Assembly: GCA_001643675.2 (NCBI GenBank)
Contig: LSRY02000001.1
Location: forward strand, 491,501 to 555,500
Direction of reading: 5' to 3'
Origin: Monocercomonoides exilis
Taxonomy: Eukaryota; Preaxostyla; Oxymonadida; Polymastigidae
DNA length: 64,000 nucleotides
Shown: piece after piece, positions 22,101 through 37,200 of the stretch
How the letters are laid out: each line of letters starts with the position of its first letter
How positions within the stretch are numbered: position 1 is the stretch's first letter
Position numbers and translations under genes: made by a program
Notes under the pieces: generated by a model
Databases searched by the model: none
The model's input: only the letters and a program-made list of their open reading frames with translations
What the model was told of the DNA's origin: nothing

Positions 22101-24736
22101 AAGAAGATGAAGAGGAGGAAGAAGAGGAGGAGGAGGAAGGAGACGAGGAGGAAGATGAATATGACTGTGGAGGGATCACAATTTCAGATGTCTGGCTGCT
22201 GGTGGTGGTGATGCTGGGAGAGCGGGTGATGGCTGGTGAGTGAGAAGAAGAAGCCAGCTGCATAGAAGCTGTTGCTGCTGCCGCTGCCGTGGCTGCTGCT
22301 GTAGATGATGCTGATATTGAGACTGATGCTGTATCTGACAGCTGCTTCGCAGACGACGTGCTTTCCAGGCGCAGCGCAGTTTCTGCATCGATTTCGAAGC
22401 TTTTTTCACTAATAGCATCCACCTCGTGTTCTCTCTCCAGCTCTGGGATCAGCCTCAGCGTCGACATTCCGTGTCTTTCTGCCATTGGGTTCGCAAATGA
22501 GTCACTTTTGATGGAGTACGTGTGGTCGAATGAAGAAGTGACGATGAATGTGAGCGGGTCCGGGTGTCTGGAGAGTGGAATGTGATTCTTTCTGATCTCG
22601 CGGATGACGTAGTCCCTCAGAAACAGCGTCTTCGTCTGCAGGTTGAAGCGGTTGGTGAGCAGATACACACAACACGTGAACATTGCATCCCCCAGCACTG
22701 TGCGCATCTGGTGGTTGAGTGAAGACAAGTCTGCAAAAAGGCTCTCGAGAAGCTTGTTCAGAGAGAACGACAGCTCTTCGGCACGAATGAGCAGCGTCTT
22801 TCCCCTCTGCACTGCCTCTTCTGTCGCATACTTGCTCTTCGCGATGGTTGCGATGTGCCTCCGGATTTGCGCCCTTTCGTTCTCCATCTGCGCAATCAGA
22901 TCAGCATACTTCTCCCTCCTGCTCTCTTTGATCACAAGTGTGTATGACAGTTCATACTGCCTCCTGTCCACCTCGTCAAACGTCGCTGAGTTGATCACCA
23001 CGAAGCACAAATTCTTCAGCCAGCGGAACAGCAGCCGCGCGGTTGACGGCAGCTCGGGGAGTTCGTGATAGCACACCTCAGTGTCCAGCCGCATGTTCAC
23101 CTCCTTCGCCGTCGCCAGGGAGACAGACAGAAGATCCACATTCCACATCATGTGGATCATCTCCACTGTTGGAATGTCCCGAAACTGCTCAATGAGAATG
23201 CGGTCGCGTATCACAAACAGGATGCACAGGTTGCTCAGCCGCTCCACATACATGTTGCGTGGAACCGACGCACGGAACGTGGTGGTGATGGTGGGGATGA
23301 CAGGTTGAAGTGTATCCATCGACTGCTTCACTGTGCCAATGAGCAGCTGCACCTCCATCGACGGCTGGCCAAGTGACTCTAAATGCAACATCTCCTCAAT
23401 CCTCTCCAGCTCTACACTCAGCACATCCATCTGCCTCTGTGTTGTCTCAATCGTCCTTTTGATCAACGAATCTCTCTGTTCTAAGAGATCAATCGCATTC
23501 TGGTTCTGCAGTAAAGTCTGAGTCTGGGACATGCGCTGCTGGAGGAGGTTTGTGTGTGTCTGGAGCTGCTCAATGATCAAAATTGTGGACTCGCACGATG
23601 CAATCTGCTGCTGCATCGCCCGGATGCTGTACACCAGCGCCCTGCCGTAGTAGTCTACGAACTCCACAAACTCTGAGTGTGAGTAGTTCTCTATGAAGTA
23701 TGAGCCAGATATCGTGTCTCTTCCTGTGAACCCCCACGTCGTGCTCTTTGAACTGTGTGTCTGTGACAAGTTCACTGCTTGTCGGTAGATGTTTGCCAGC
23801 GCATTCACAATCGCCTGCCTGATCGATTTCGTCTTTGCACACTGAACCTGTGCAGAATCAGGCATTGACCCAGAAGAAGCGAGGTGATCGGGAACATTTA
23901 TCTGCCCAGCTGCACAGGAAAACGGAAAAGTCTGACCAAATGAAGACGGAAGTGGAGATGAGGCAGGCAAGACAGTTGTGCCATACCCACCACCACTTCC
24001 TCCACCGCCACTGCTGCCACTGCAGCTTATGCTGCTGCTGCTGCCTTTTTCACTGTCTGTGCCATTTGCCTGTGCAGATGCCGTCGTTGCCAGCTGATGA
24101 ATCGCATCCTCCTGCACAAGTGTGGGGATGATCATCGAGAAAAACGGGTTGAGCAAGTTCAACGAAATCTGTGTGAGAATCTCCTGGTTCATCTGTTGCG
24201 TGTAGATCACATTCGCTTTGCGTCTGAACAGCGACAGCTGGCTGTACATGCGTGTGTAGTCTTCCTTGTTGATGTTGATGACCAGCCTTGTTGTCTTGTG
24301 CATTCTTTCCACCAGTGTGTCTATATCTGTCCCATAAACAGTATCCATCCCCTTCTTTTGCAAGATCCATGCTATCCTTCCCAAAAGATACATTGTGCAG
24401 TCTTGAGAGTCCACCAATTGGTATTCTTTTGCTTGCGCAAAGGAAATAGGCTCAATCTTCTGGAAAAGCAGACCCCGCTTCGGCTGCTCCTCGCAGAAGA
24501 ACATGTTCAGCAGTGATATGCAGTGCTGTGTCAGTTCTGACGTGTTGCTGAAGGAAACAACAAGAAAGCCTTCTAAATTGGGTGGATAGACAGCTGAGTG
24601 AGGGCGATACGAGATACGTGCACGAGATGGTGCTATTTGTGTTTGTGGCGTGCGGTGGTTGTTGAGTGCCCTCGGTGATTTCTGTGACTGGGCGAGCTTT
24701 CGTTGTGCTGATTGGTCATCTGATGAAGAGGAAGAG

Positions 24737-24768
<32 letters not shown>

Positions 24769-27700
24769 AGTTGAATTATTCCCTTGCTGACTGCCCATCG
24801 TTGATGCAATGAATGACTCTGTCATGCCGTGCTGGATGACATAATATGCAATCGAGTCCAGAAACTCCTTCAGAAAGTGCTCGTTGTACGGAAACTGGAG
24901 CTCGCACACAAACACAGACAGCAATTTTGAGGCAGCGCGGATGAGGAGGAGGTTGTTAGCCCCTTCAGTATCAACAGTAATGAGTGGGAAATTCGATTCG
25001 TGGAGTGTCTCCATGAATTTCAGGAAGAATTCAGCATAGCTGGGCGATAAACACAGCTTCGCAACGCGGTGGTAGGAGAAAGTTTCCCACTTGTTCTCTT
25101 CCTGTTCAGACTCTGTCAGCAGGCTGCACAGCGTCTTTGACACACTCCGTGCTGTTGTGTCCATCGGGGTAGGGCAGTGCTTGGACTCCTGTGTGAAGAT
25201 CTCAAAGCATCTCTTAGTAACTGGCGTGTCGATGTTCTGCATCTGCCTCATTTCTGCCATTTGGAAGCGCTCGTCTGAAAAGAATGCAGCTTCCGCGTCG
25301 TCAATCACTTTGTTCACAAAACTGACCAGACGTGTCGTCCGCTGCTGGAGCACATACACACGCTCGCACTCCCACCGCCACAGGGCAGCCATCGAGTCGA
25401 AGCTCTTGAAGGCAGAGAGAGACGCATTGCAGATGGCGCGGAAGACAGAAATGTACATCCCGATGATCGGCGTGGGCTGCCCGTGCTTCTCGTTAATCAG
25501 CCGCAGGTGGATGTAGATGGTGGCGGGAAGAATGTTCCCAAACAAAATGCGCTTCTTCTCCTTGTACGAGCCATCCTGTATCGGCGGGCCATCTTCGGGT
25601 GAATTGTCAGAGCCAGTGTGTGATAAGGGGAGGCGGTACGAACTCCAAATAGAACTTGAGTTCCAGATTGCTTGTGCTAACTCCACGTAATCGATGAAGG
25701 ATGGCTTCAAGAATCCGAAAATAGCATGATCAACAACAGATTGGTTGTTGTTATCAAACGCAAAGAACGCGTCTTCAGGCACAACGATAATAAGAGGGTT
25801 AGTTTTAACTAGCTTCCGCATCATGAACGACTCATCCAAAACACCCTTCTGCTGCGAGAAGGATTCAAACGCATCGACAACAGCACCTGAAATAGGTGGA
25901 CAGTCTGCTTGACTGGCTGTGTCTCTATCATCCAGGAAATAAAGCATGATTGATCTGAGTGGACAATAATTGGCAGCGAAGCGAGGGGCGATGTGGTCGA
26001 ATTCTGAGGCATATTCGAGAAGATACGTCTGGTCTGAGGAGGAATAAGGCACATAGCAGGTGTATGGCCAGTGCTCGTGGTAGCCACAGCGCGCAGCCCA
26101 AGCAGATGAAGTGCTCAGAGTCTCCTCAAAGATAGACGGCATCATACACCCAATCACATAGGCAAGTGATATTTCATCAATGTACTCGTCTTCCAGTAGA
26201 ACTGTCGTCCCGCCGCCAAACACGACAAGGGCAACTGCACGCACCATCATCAGATATGGTGTATATCGCGCTACCAGTGGCGATAAATCTTCACACGATG
26301 GCAAAAAGCCCAAAACACAATGAGATGGAGGGAGCCTCCAATTGACAACCATCTTCTTCTCTATCGAATCAGGGAAATAATCAAAAACTGTGCCAACTTT
26401 GCCAAACTCCACTTCCTTCTCAAACGCTGTCCGAAACCACTTGTCGAACAAGTGCGCATTCATCGCCTCTTCCCCCGGTGTCACCGTGTGCACATTTGGA
26501 ACATTCGTCGAGATTGTGTTGATGTCTGATGGCTCGCTTTTTGCTGCTGAATTCTGATCATTGCTCAGCGGAATCAGCGCCGGATCCACTTCACTCAGCT
26601 TCTTCAGTGGGGAACGGGCAGATGAGTCCACATACACATCAGATGACTGCCTCGACCGCACATAAGGTGGATTGTCCACCTGCCATTTCTCATACCACTG
26701 GGCAAAGTCGCGTATTGAGCAGTGCGGAGATATAAGCTGCCCTGCTGTGCCCCAAACAACTGCGTAGATGATATACAGCCTCAAGAGATCCATGTCAAGG
26801 CGAGTGCGGATGTGCCGGTTGTGCAGCGTGATGAGGGAGCCCAGAATCACCGTAGTTGTCTGCGCAAGCCCAGTGACGGTCAAGCGGGCATATGAGGAGT
26901 GCATACAGGTATATCCAGATAGTTTAAGGAAATTGATGCATTTCTGGAATGTTAGACGTAAAATAAGCACACTTGCCTCAAGATAATCTGTGGGAACCTC
27001 GTCTGTGAAGGATTTCGACCATGACTCAAACATCCAGTTGACCATTGTTAGAGAAGGAAACTGCACAGGAACAACTGGGCTGGAGAGGCTGAAGGCGATG
27101 GGGAGCTTGGTGAGGGCAGCGCGGGACTCGAAGATGATCTTGGAATGCGGAGGGAGGAAGAAGCGCTCGGCATGTGAGAAGTTGATTTCAATGGAAGGGC
27201 CTTCCTCTTTCATCGTGCAGCAGAAGCAGGTTTCTAAGAGAGATGTGAAGTTTGGCATCAGCAGCGGCTCTGTCACGCTGATCACAATCCAAATCGGCCG
27301 CTCGTTCGAAACATCCCCCAAAGACGTTCGCCCCAAACTCGAGTTCCACGTCTTGTTCTGAATATTCTGCAAGTTCTGTGCGTTTTGCGTGTTCTGATTA
27401 GTGCCACTCATAGATAGCAAGTCTCTTGAAGACCCGCTGCCGTCTCTGACAACACGCGAATTCTGTGCAGACAATGTCTGCTGCTGCTTCCCCGAGTAGT
27501 TGTATGATCTGAACTGGTTGTTCCACAGGGCTTGTCTGACAGTCTCTATCATTATTCGCAGCACTTGTTCTTCTCCTCCTTTCTTTTGAGATGACAGCAG
27601 GCGCAGGAGATACGGGTGCAGCTTCAAAATGGCAGGCTTCAGTTTGTATTTGTGTCCGAACAGCCGCCGCACCACTTTCACACACGAACTCTTTCCTGAA

Positions 27701-30700
27701 CCAGGTGGCCCACTCAATACCACTGACCAGTTCCTGTCAATTGTACAAAACACCTCCCAACACTTTGTGATGAAGCTGGCGTCGGCAGATAAGTTCAAGT
27801 CAGCTAAGATGGTGCGGATGATGGGGCTGGCTGAGAGCATCGTGACGGCGACGGTGGAGACAGATGGAGCGCCAGGCACAAAAGCAGAGGTGGTTATGTG
27901 GCTGCCATAGCTGGCGGGGGATATATAGTGTATCGACTGCAAATACGATGCTGAGTTCTCGTAGAGGAAGAATGTGGGCGAGATGGAAGGGAAGATGTCG
28001 TCGAGGGAGTGGTAGTACGTCTCAATGAGCGGAGGAAGCGAAGATTTCACTTCCTCTGTCATTGGGATGGATGTGAACACAGGATCCACCAGGGAAAGAG
28101 GGATTAGCTCTTCAAACTTGTACTCGATGAACTTCCTCAGCACGATGTACACTGCCTGCTCCTCCAGCTGCAGCTCCATCGCCTCCAGCTCGCCCGACGG
28201 CTGCGACGGGAACTGGCCAAGGGTCCCTTGCATTGTGCGCGGTCGCTGGCTGCTCTGCGCAGCTGTCTGGATGAGGTCGCGGAGGACAGTGCCGGCTGAG
28301 TAAGACAAACGAGCCAGAAACTCGAAGTCGTTCAGGGCAAACGTGATCTGCCGGTCGGTCTCGAGAAACTCGTAATAGCCAAGATCCACAAATGTGCTCA
28401 GAAACGAGCCGATTTTGTTCTTCAGGTCAGAAAAATGCACAAACCCGTTCGCACACAGAAAGAAAGGAAGGTAATCACGTGCAGTCAAATAAGGAAGCGT
28501 AATCACCCGAAAGATGCTGTCGAGGCTTTCCGGCACAAACCCTTCGAACGAGCTGTTGTCGCTGTATATCCCCGAAATCACCCAGTCTGACAGCGGCAGC
28601 GTGATCGACGTCTTCAGCCCTTCCAAATTGAGTGTCGTTGATCCGCTGAGGGAAGTGATGTATTCGTTCCGCCACTTCCTCAGCTGCGTGAGCAGGTCGA
28701 TGAGCGAGCGCCGCACAATCGGCTTCAGCAGCTCCAGGCCGTGGAAGAGCACCCAGTGGAAGTCCACCGCTGTTGCCACGAGGAACTTCTTGATGTGGTT
28801 CAAGTCGACATTCGGGGTGCACTCAAACACATACAAGTTCTTTCCGCTCGCATGCGCAATGTCGCTGATCAGCTTCTTCGCGAACAGCGTGTGTGCTTCG
28901 TGGATAACCAGCAGGGGGCCACAGATGTGCGCATTCGGCAGGTTCGCATCGATCACGCTCAGCATAAGCTCCTGGATGAGGTGCGGCGAGAAGCTGTTGA
29001 ACGGCAGAGAAGGCAGCGAGGCAAAGGAAGGGATCCACTCATACCCATAACCCAACTTCTTCACATCTTCGATCTGGTCGAGGGAGGTGTCTGCCTGGTA
29101 GTGGTTGAGTGCTGACTGTGTTTTTTCATCCACTGACATCACTGCTGCCTCCTCTATCCGCAGCTGCAGTGAACGCGTGTTCAGCAAGCCATGAAACTTC
29201 AAGTCGAGCAAATCTGCCGACGCTGATGCAGTTGTCGACATCACCTCTGGATCAACAAGTTGGTGAAGAGCAACTAACTCTTGAAGAATGCCCCCGACTC
29301 TCTGCAGCAGTGCCAGGCGGTGGGCGTCGAGATGGGCGAAATTGTAGAAGCAGACAATCAGACGAGACACAAACTCCCTGAACGGCGCTACAATCTCCTC
29401 GCTGTCTAAACTGAGCGCTTCTTCGCTCGTCCCATCCCTCGCCTCCAAAAAGCGGTCAAGCAAATCGTCTCCTTCCTCTGACGATGCTGCTGCTGCCCCG
29501 TCATAAAGTGAGCCTTCGTCGTAGTTGTCTTCGTCTTCGTAGTCGTAATCATCATCGTCGTATTCATTGCTCATCTGCTCTGAGAACCACTCATCCGCAC
29601 TGTCATCGATGCTGTCTGTGTCTGAGGCATCATCCATTGTGAACACGCTTCTCGAGCGAGATGCGTCTCTCAAGTCAGAATACGCTGAATGGCCTGTCAG
29701 CTTCTCCATCCCTGTCCCCAGCGCCCATCCTCTCCTTGTTCCGTTCCTCTCTTTCTCTCTTGTCGCTTCTATTTGGTCCTTCTCATCATCTTCTCCGTCA
29801 ATTCCTAAACCTCCTCTGCCTCCTCCGATTGCTCCTCCTCCTTTCATCCACTCGTATTTGGAGTATCGTGTGTGCCTGTTGTTGTTTTTGCCTTTGCTGA
29901 TCTCAGAAAACAGACGCAGCGAAGAAGAGCCAGAGGCACGCAGAGTTGAAGAAGGAGAGCCAAATGCGGATGAACCACGTGAATCAGATGAATTTCCAGA
30001 GAGCGAAGATAAAGAAGAAGAAGAAGAAGAAGAAGAAGCCGATGATAGTGGCGGTGGTAACGAAGATGATGATAAACCTGATGAGGAAGAAGCAGAAGAT
30101 GATCCAGAAGAACCTGATGAACCAGATGCTGAAACAGAACCTGCAGATTGCTGATTCGCTGTCAATGAAGAAGAAGAAGAAGAAGTTTGTTGCCCAGTTG
30201 CACCAGAACCTTCACCTGCCTGTGCTGCGTTTGCATTGTTCTTGTTGAATCCGAGCGTCTCCTTCAGCTTCTTGTGCTGCCTATTCATCATCTGCTTCAC
30301 CATCTTCCGGTTCCGCCCGATCGGATACTTGATCCTCTGTATCGACATCAGCAGCGACAAACAATGGAACACGTTATTCTGCAGCAGTATCACCAGTTTT
30401 GTGACTGTTTCGTAGTCCTCCTTCACCAGCGCCTCTGATATCTCCATCACTGTGCTTGAATACCATATGCGGATGACAGCATAGAACACCTGGATCTGCA
30501 GTGGGTAGCGCTCGGGGATGTCGTACTGGAGGAGTAAGTAGCAGAACCACTGGAAGAACGTCTCAAACTCGCTTATGGACTCCAGCCCAGACAAAACCTG
30601 TTTTTTCAGGATAAGAGCATTTGTCTTGTACATTAAGGCAGGAAGCGACCACACATCAGAGCCAATAGACAATCGGTCTTCGAAATAGGTGATTCTTTCA

Positions 30701-33244
30701 CCCCCTGCGCCTATGAGCATTGTCGCGCTCAGCATCTGCCCGTCGTTCGTGGCTTCGAACACAATGCGTTGTGCTCCCGGAAGAAACCTTCCCAAAATCA
30801 TCGGAGAAATCTCGAATGTCTCTGCGCTGGTGATGAATGACGAGGCAAAGTCGATCAGCTCATATGTGGTGAGGATCAAGAAGCGCGGTTTCTCCGGTGC
30901 GATCACTTTCATCTGGAGGTTAGGGGAATCTGCAGTGATGGTGTGTGCATCGGTGATGGTGGTGTCGAGCATGGCAGACACGTCGTAGATGAGCTGTGTG
31001 TCCATCATGTTGGCCATCTGAGATATGACTGCCCCTGCCTGCACAATCTGCTGGAGTATCTTGCTGGTTGAGTGGTCGAAGGGGATGATGCCGTGGGTGA
31101 GCGCAGCGTGCAGCCGGTCCATCACATTCTGCACGCGGAATAGAGAATACAACAGCTCCATCACTCCAGACAGCATCATCATCAGCGCATCGATCTTCTC
31201 TTTGAAAACAGACGTGAAGTCTGCGCACATCACATCCAGCAGCACAGCCAAGTCTAACTGTGCTCTGTGGATCAGGTATTGGCAGTGAGCTGTATCAACA
31301 GCAGGGAGTGGGGGGATCTCAGCCTCCTTTGAGCGCGAATGGATGGACGATCGCTTCCGCTTCTTCTGCTTTGCAGAAGCAGCTGAGCTTGAGGAGTTCT
31401 GCTGAGAAGAGCCCTGTGAATCGTCTGTGGACTGCTTTGAAACAAACTGGTTTGCTTTCTCAGCTGTGAAGTCCTTGTCGAATATCACAGGCGGGGGCAT
31501 CCCTTGCCAATACACAGCGATCGCATCCATCTTCTTCTTCAGCTCCGCCTGCACTTTGCATTTCTCCAGCACCACCTCTATCGCCCCCTGGCAGTCTTCG
31601 GTGATGATGTCAAACAAAACTGAAAGGATCAGCTTCCCTTCCTTCGCCAGGGACAAGTACTCTTCAAACAGCTGCGGAGGCGTCCGCATCCTTCTCAGCA
31701 GCTCCTCCCAGTGCATCTCCTGCACAGGCGCCTGCTTGATGAGGTTGATGATCTTCCACGCCTTCGAGTAGTTCGTGAACAGCAGGCTGAACGAGGTGTA
31801 CACAGGGAAATTCGTTACTGGCTCCTTCATTGAACTTAGCGTTTTCTCTGCTTTTTCAAAGAAAGACAAAGGAATATCTTCCAAGAGAAACTGCGACCAG
31901 GTGAGCTTAAACAGCCAGTCGTGGAGGATGGTCTGTGTCTGCTGGATGAGAATCCACAGGTTCGTCAGCCGGCTCACGATCTCGTCGCAGTCGTCCAGAT
32001 GCAGCAGAGGAGCATCGTCTGTGTGCGAAAAATCGTGCCGAAGCTGCAAAATCTCATCCCCGTGCATCTCCAGCACATCCAAGTCTTGTGTGTACCGCTT
32101 CATCACGCTCAGCGCCTCTCCCGCGGGGATGTCAAAGGAAAGAGGCGTTTTGGAAGGCGAAAGCAGGTTTCGGTAGAAGTCTGTGCTGTGCTTGTTGTAT
32201 TCTTTCTCCAGCTCTGTTATCTCCATCATCACTGCCCTCTCCATTATCTGTATCTGGTCCACAAACTGCTTGATCTGGTTCTTCTTGAACGCCTTCCAGC
32301 ACCTTTCAAACGTCAGCGCTTCCACAATCGCTTCGTATGGTGTGAATGAGAATGTCTGGCCAACGTGATTCAGCCTCCCCTGCACTTTGCTCAGAAACGA
32401 GTCCACCAGCCCCACATCCTTCAGCGCTTGCCTTGCGGTGTTGATGATGTCGATCTTCTGTTTTGTGGTGATGTGCGTGAACGAAGGGTCAAACTGCTGC
32501 ACAATCGCCGTCAGCGTCGCTGTCCCACGCGCACACGCACTGGAGAGCCGAGAGTTCATAAAGTTCAAAAAGGGCAGACTCCATTTGGCTGCTAAGGAGA
32601 ACAAATCCTGCTTGAAAGTGATGGTGTCGATACACACCCAACCCAGCGCTGCCCATTGCGGAAGCTCAGAAATGTTCTTTTGCCATTGGGAGATCATAAC
32701 AGTGTTGCGGAGCCATTCTTTGAATGGGGGGTTGGCTGTTTGCCGGAGGAGAGAAGAAGAGGAAGAAGAGGAAAAGGAAGAGGAAGAGGAAGAGGAAGAG
32801 GAAGAGGAAGAGGAAGAGGAAGATGATAATGATGAATGAGGGGGAGGTGAAGGAGAAGGAGATGAAGAGAATGAAGAAGAGGAAGAAGAAGGATGGGGAT
32901 GATGCTGAAGCTGATGAGGAGGGTTGTAAGTGAGGCGGTGGGATAATGTGCGGGAGAGGGTGACATCAGGAGAGAAAGAAGAGGAAGATGAAGAAGAAGA
33001 TGAGGAGGAGGAAGAAGAGGAAGAAGAAGAAGAAGCTGAAACAGAAGCAGAAGCAGATGTTGTGTTAACCTGCTGTGAAATCAAATGCATTTTTGAGGAG
33101 AAAGAGGCGCGGCGAGAAAAAAGAGAAGAAGCAGACTTGCCTTTGGCTCCGAAGACAGTCAAAGAAGCAGGATTGGTAAAGTTGAATGGAGCGTCAGTGG
33201 CAACTGATGAAGAATTGTTGGATGAGGAACGATTTGAGGAAGAA

Positions 33245-33276
<32 letters not shown>

Positions 33277-34185
33277 AGAAGATATAGAGGAAGCGGTAGA
33301 TGGACAGGCAGCAGAAGGAGCAGAACCAAGAGTACGAATGTGAGGAGAAGATGAAGAAGAAGCAGAAGAAGATGATGATGAAACAGATGAAGACGATAAA
33401 GTCGGCGATCCAACTGATGTTGCGAGATAAGCCGAAGATGCCAGCGCCACTGCAGCTGATGAAGGGAGGTAATAATTATCACCCGAAAGAGGAAAATTCG
33501 CTGCCTGCTGTTGAGCCTGGGCCTGTGATTGGATCTGTGACTGTATTTGTGACTGTATTTGTGATTGGATCTCCACCTCAGCCATCGCCAGCGCCTCCCC
33601 CTGCCTCAGCTGTGCGTGCCACTCCATCTTCTCCTTGTTCAGCTTCTCGCTGATCTCTGCTAATCTTGTGAAGGACGCTGGAAAGAGTGGAATCGTTGGC
33701 TCTCCAAATGAACCATCGCCATCCTCGTTGTACTCGTTGTATTCATTTCCTTCTTCTCTGTTACTGCCTTCATTGAAATTTTTCCCTTCTTTTCTTTCTT
33801 TTCCTCCTTTTCCTTCTTTTCTTCCACTTCTTCCATTGTCTTCATCATTTCTTCCATTGTTTCCTCCATTTCCTCCATTTTTATTGTCCGAAGCAAGAAA
33901 TATCTCAAACGTTTCCTCGGGTGACTGCATCCACAGCGGCGAAAACGACATCATTTCGCTTCGAAAGGCAAAGCAGCGTTTTTCTGTCTCAAACAGCTCT
34001 GTCGACAGCTGGGCAGCAATATCGCCCATGTCTGTTAGGTCGTCCAAGTTCACCATGTCTGAGAGCTTCTCCATTGTTGTGTCGAGCAGGCCGATGAGGT
34101 TGATGTCATCAGACTGGTAGATGTCGGGGGAGAGGGAGGGGGAAAGAGAGGGAGAAGGGGAGGGAGAAGGAGGAGGGTTGGAAGG

Positions 34186-34218
<33 letters not shown>

Positions 34219-37200
34219 AGAAGAGAGGGGAAGGTGAGGGCTGTGAGGGCTGTGGGGTTTGTGATGAATGGGAAGATTAGCATTGGAATTGTTATTGGTG
34301 TTGTTGATGATGGTATTTGTAAGTGTGTTCGTGTTCGTGCGCAGTTGAGGCAAAGGTGATTTTGGGCTGATTGGAGGAGAAGCAGATAAAGTGGATGAGA
34401 TGGCAGGAGAGATAGAAGAGGAAGAAGAAGAAGAAGAAGATGATGATGATGATGATGACAAAGAAGAAGAAGAAGGAGGAGGTGCAGGATATGTGGATGA
34501 TGTTGGATATGTTGCTGTTAAATGAGCTGTTCTTTCTTGAATGCGCTGGAGTTGGGTCTGGTTGGAAGAGTTTTGCAAGGAAGAAGAATAAGAAGAAGAA
34601 GAAGCTGAAGAAGCAGCAGAAGAAGAAGATGAAACAGAAGGAGAAGAAACAGAAGAGATGGAAGATAACTGTCCACTCCCAGGTGATCCTAACATTGCTG
34701 CTTTGTCATATACACCAGCTGAAGACGCAGAAGAAGATATCGAAAGTGAAGTCGAAGAAGAAGAAGAAGAAGAAGAAGAAGAAGAATTAGCTGATGTTAT
34801 TGTTGAGCCATTTCCAGAAGACAAACTCGATGGCAAGCTAATCTTCATCCCAAACCTCAGCCTCTTCTCCACAATCACCAGGGGAACTTGAATAAGCGGC
34901 TGGTGCGACCTTATCCTCAGGAGGAAGTTTGTCAGTGTCACGTTCACGATCTCCCTCTCGGCGTTCTTCAGTTTTTCGTTCAGCTTCGCAAAGAAAGCCG
35001 AAATAGCGTCTTCGTCTGTCTCTTCCCTCACAAGCATCGCATGCACGTTCTGTTTGATCTGCTCCATCCGCTGCACAAACAGCCGACGCTCGTCGATCAT
35101 CTTCGCCATCGTCGCCTTCAGATACGACTGGAACGCATCTTCTGTCTGCAGTGCGGCAGGCAGTTGCAGTGCCAGTGCTTTCTTCATTCCATTTAGTTCA
35201 TTCTTGAACGATGCTTTGCTCGCCTTCAGCATGTTTAGCTTCTTCACCAGCGCCTCAAACGTCTCCAGACACAGTGAAACGAACGAGCCGATGGAAGTGT
35301 CGCGCCACACGACAGAAGAAAGCCCTTTGCTCACACAAATCTCCACTGCCTCCACTTTTGCCCCCAAGCAGCGCTGCACAAGCGGCTTCACTGTCTGGTG
35401 GAAGTGGCGATACTGCGACAAGAAGAAGTCCAGCTTCTGTCTGTATTCGAGCAGCGTGCTCATTGCTTTGGCATTGGTCTCTGCATGTTGAGACACCTGT
35501 GTGTTGAACGACTTGGCCACTTGAAATTGGATGACCAATGAAACATACTCGTGAAGAAGCACGACTGTTGTGTCTGGGCGGTTTGGCACAAGGCGGGTGA
35601 AGACAGGCGCGCCGAACTGGTCTTGGCGGAAGATCTCGAAGCGGGAGAGCCACAAGGCAAGGCGCTTGTTGAAAGTATGTGTGATTGTTGAGTGGAGCTG
35701 GGCGCAGCGGCGGTGGAAGGCGATGAGGGTGTCGATGAAGAAGACGAAACGGGCGAGGGATTCGTCAGAGACGAGGGTGAGGGGGTCTTGTGTGGAAGAG
35801 GAGGAGGAAGAGGAAGAAGAAGGAGTTTGGGGAGAAGAAGAGGAAAAAGAAGATGATGTGGAGTAGGTTGTGAGTGCAGTAACAGAAATAGGAGGGGAGT
35901 GATTTTCAACGAAAGATGAAACAGATGAAGAGGAAGAAGAAGATGATGATGATGAGGCAGAAGAGTAAGCAGAAGAAGGAGAAGTTAAATGATTGTGCTC
36001 TGAAAGGATGTTATTATATGAGGAATGATCAATCATGTCACTGGACAGTGGAAAAGGAATTTGCGACGCTGTAGAAGAAGAAGAAGATGATGATGATGAT
36101 GATGATGATGATGGGTTCGAATAAAAAACTGCTTCGTTTGAAACTCCGAAGGGAGCAATGAATGACTCTGAAGTGGAAGCAGAGAAAGAAGAGGTTGGCG
36201 TGGCTGGGATGCTGCTCATGGGCAGCGCCGCAGACGAGAAGGAAGGTGTCAGCTGCTGCAGTTTGTTAGAAGAGCTTGTGGAATATGCAGAAGTGGGTGT
36301 TGTTGTTGCCACTGGGGCTGAACTGAAACAAACTTCTTTTCTCTTCTGCTGCGCCTGCTGCTGTCCATCGTGGCGTATTTCTCCGTCCTTTTTACTCTTT
36401 TGCGCAGTAGAATTTCTCCGAAGCACCGTCTGCATGTAGTGCTTCATGTACACCTGCGGGTAGCGTATGGACTCCAGCACATTAAGCACAGACTCGATCT
36501 TCTCGATTATCACCACGAAGAAGCGCATCGCAATGATCTGCGAAAAGTCCGCGGAGAAATGCGGAATGACAGGCACCTCATACAAAATGAAGCGGTAGTC
36601 TGCGAGCACTCTGCGGTACACCCTGTTCATCAGCTGCATGATGATGTGCTGCCTCCTCAGCACACACGTCAGCACTGCTGGGTCGCTCAGGAGAAATCCC
36701 AATGCACATATTGTCCGTGCCAGCTGGAAGAGAGTGGAAGTCGACTCCACTGCAATCAGGAAGATGAACGACAGGCTCTGCGCTGTGTCGCTTAGGCCAG
36801 ACGCAATCACTGCCCCGCTCTGCTTCGTCAGGCAGCTGTCGAACAGGTCGTGGCCGCGGGTCATCTGAAGAGCAGAAGAGGAAGAAATGGCATTGATGTT
36901 GTTATTGTTGCTATTGTTGTTCCCACTTCCATTGCCACTTCCAGGAGGGCGATTAATGTGCAGAGTGTTGTTCATTTCGTCCCGGCTTCTTTGAATGTCC
37001 GGTTGCTTCTCTTCTTTTCCTCTTCTCTCATCTCTTCCTTTTCTTCTTTCTCTTTCTTCTCTTCTTTCTCCACTTTCTCTTCCTTCTCTGCTGTTCCCGC
37101 TTCTTCTCCCTTTTCTTTTATCTGCTCCATCTCCCGCATTCACATTACTCTGTCGTGAACTGCCACTGCTTCTCCCACGATTACCAGAAGCACCAGAACC

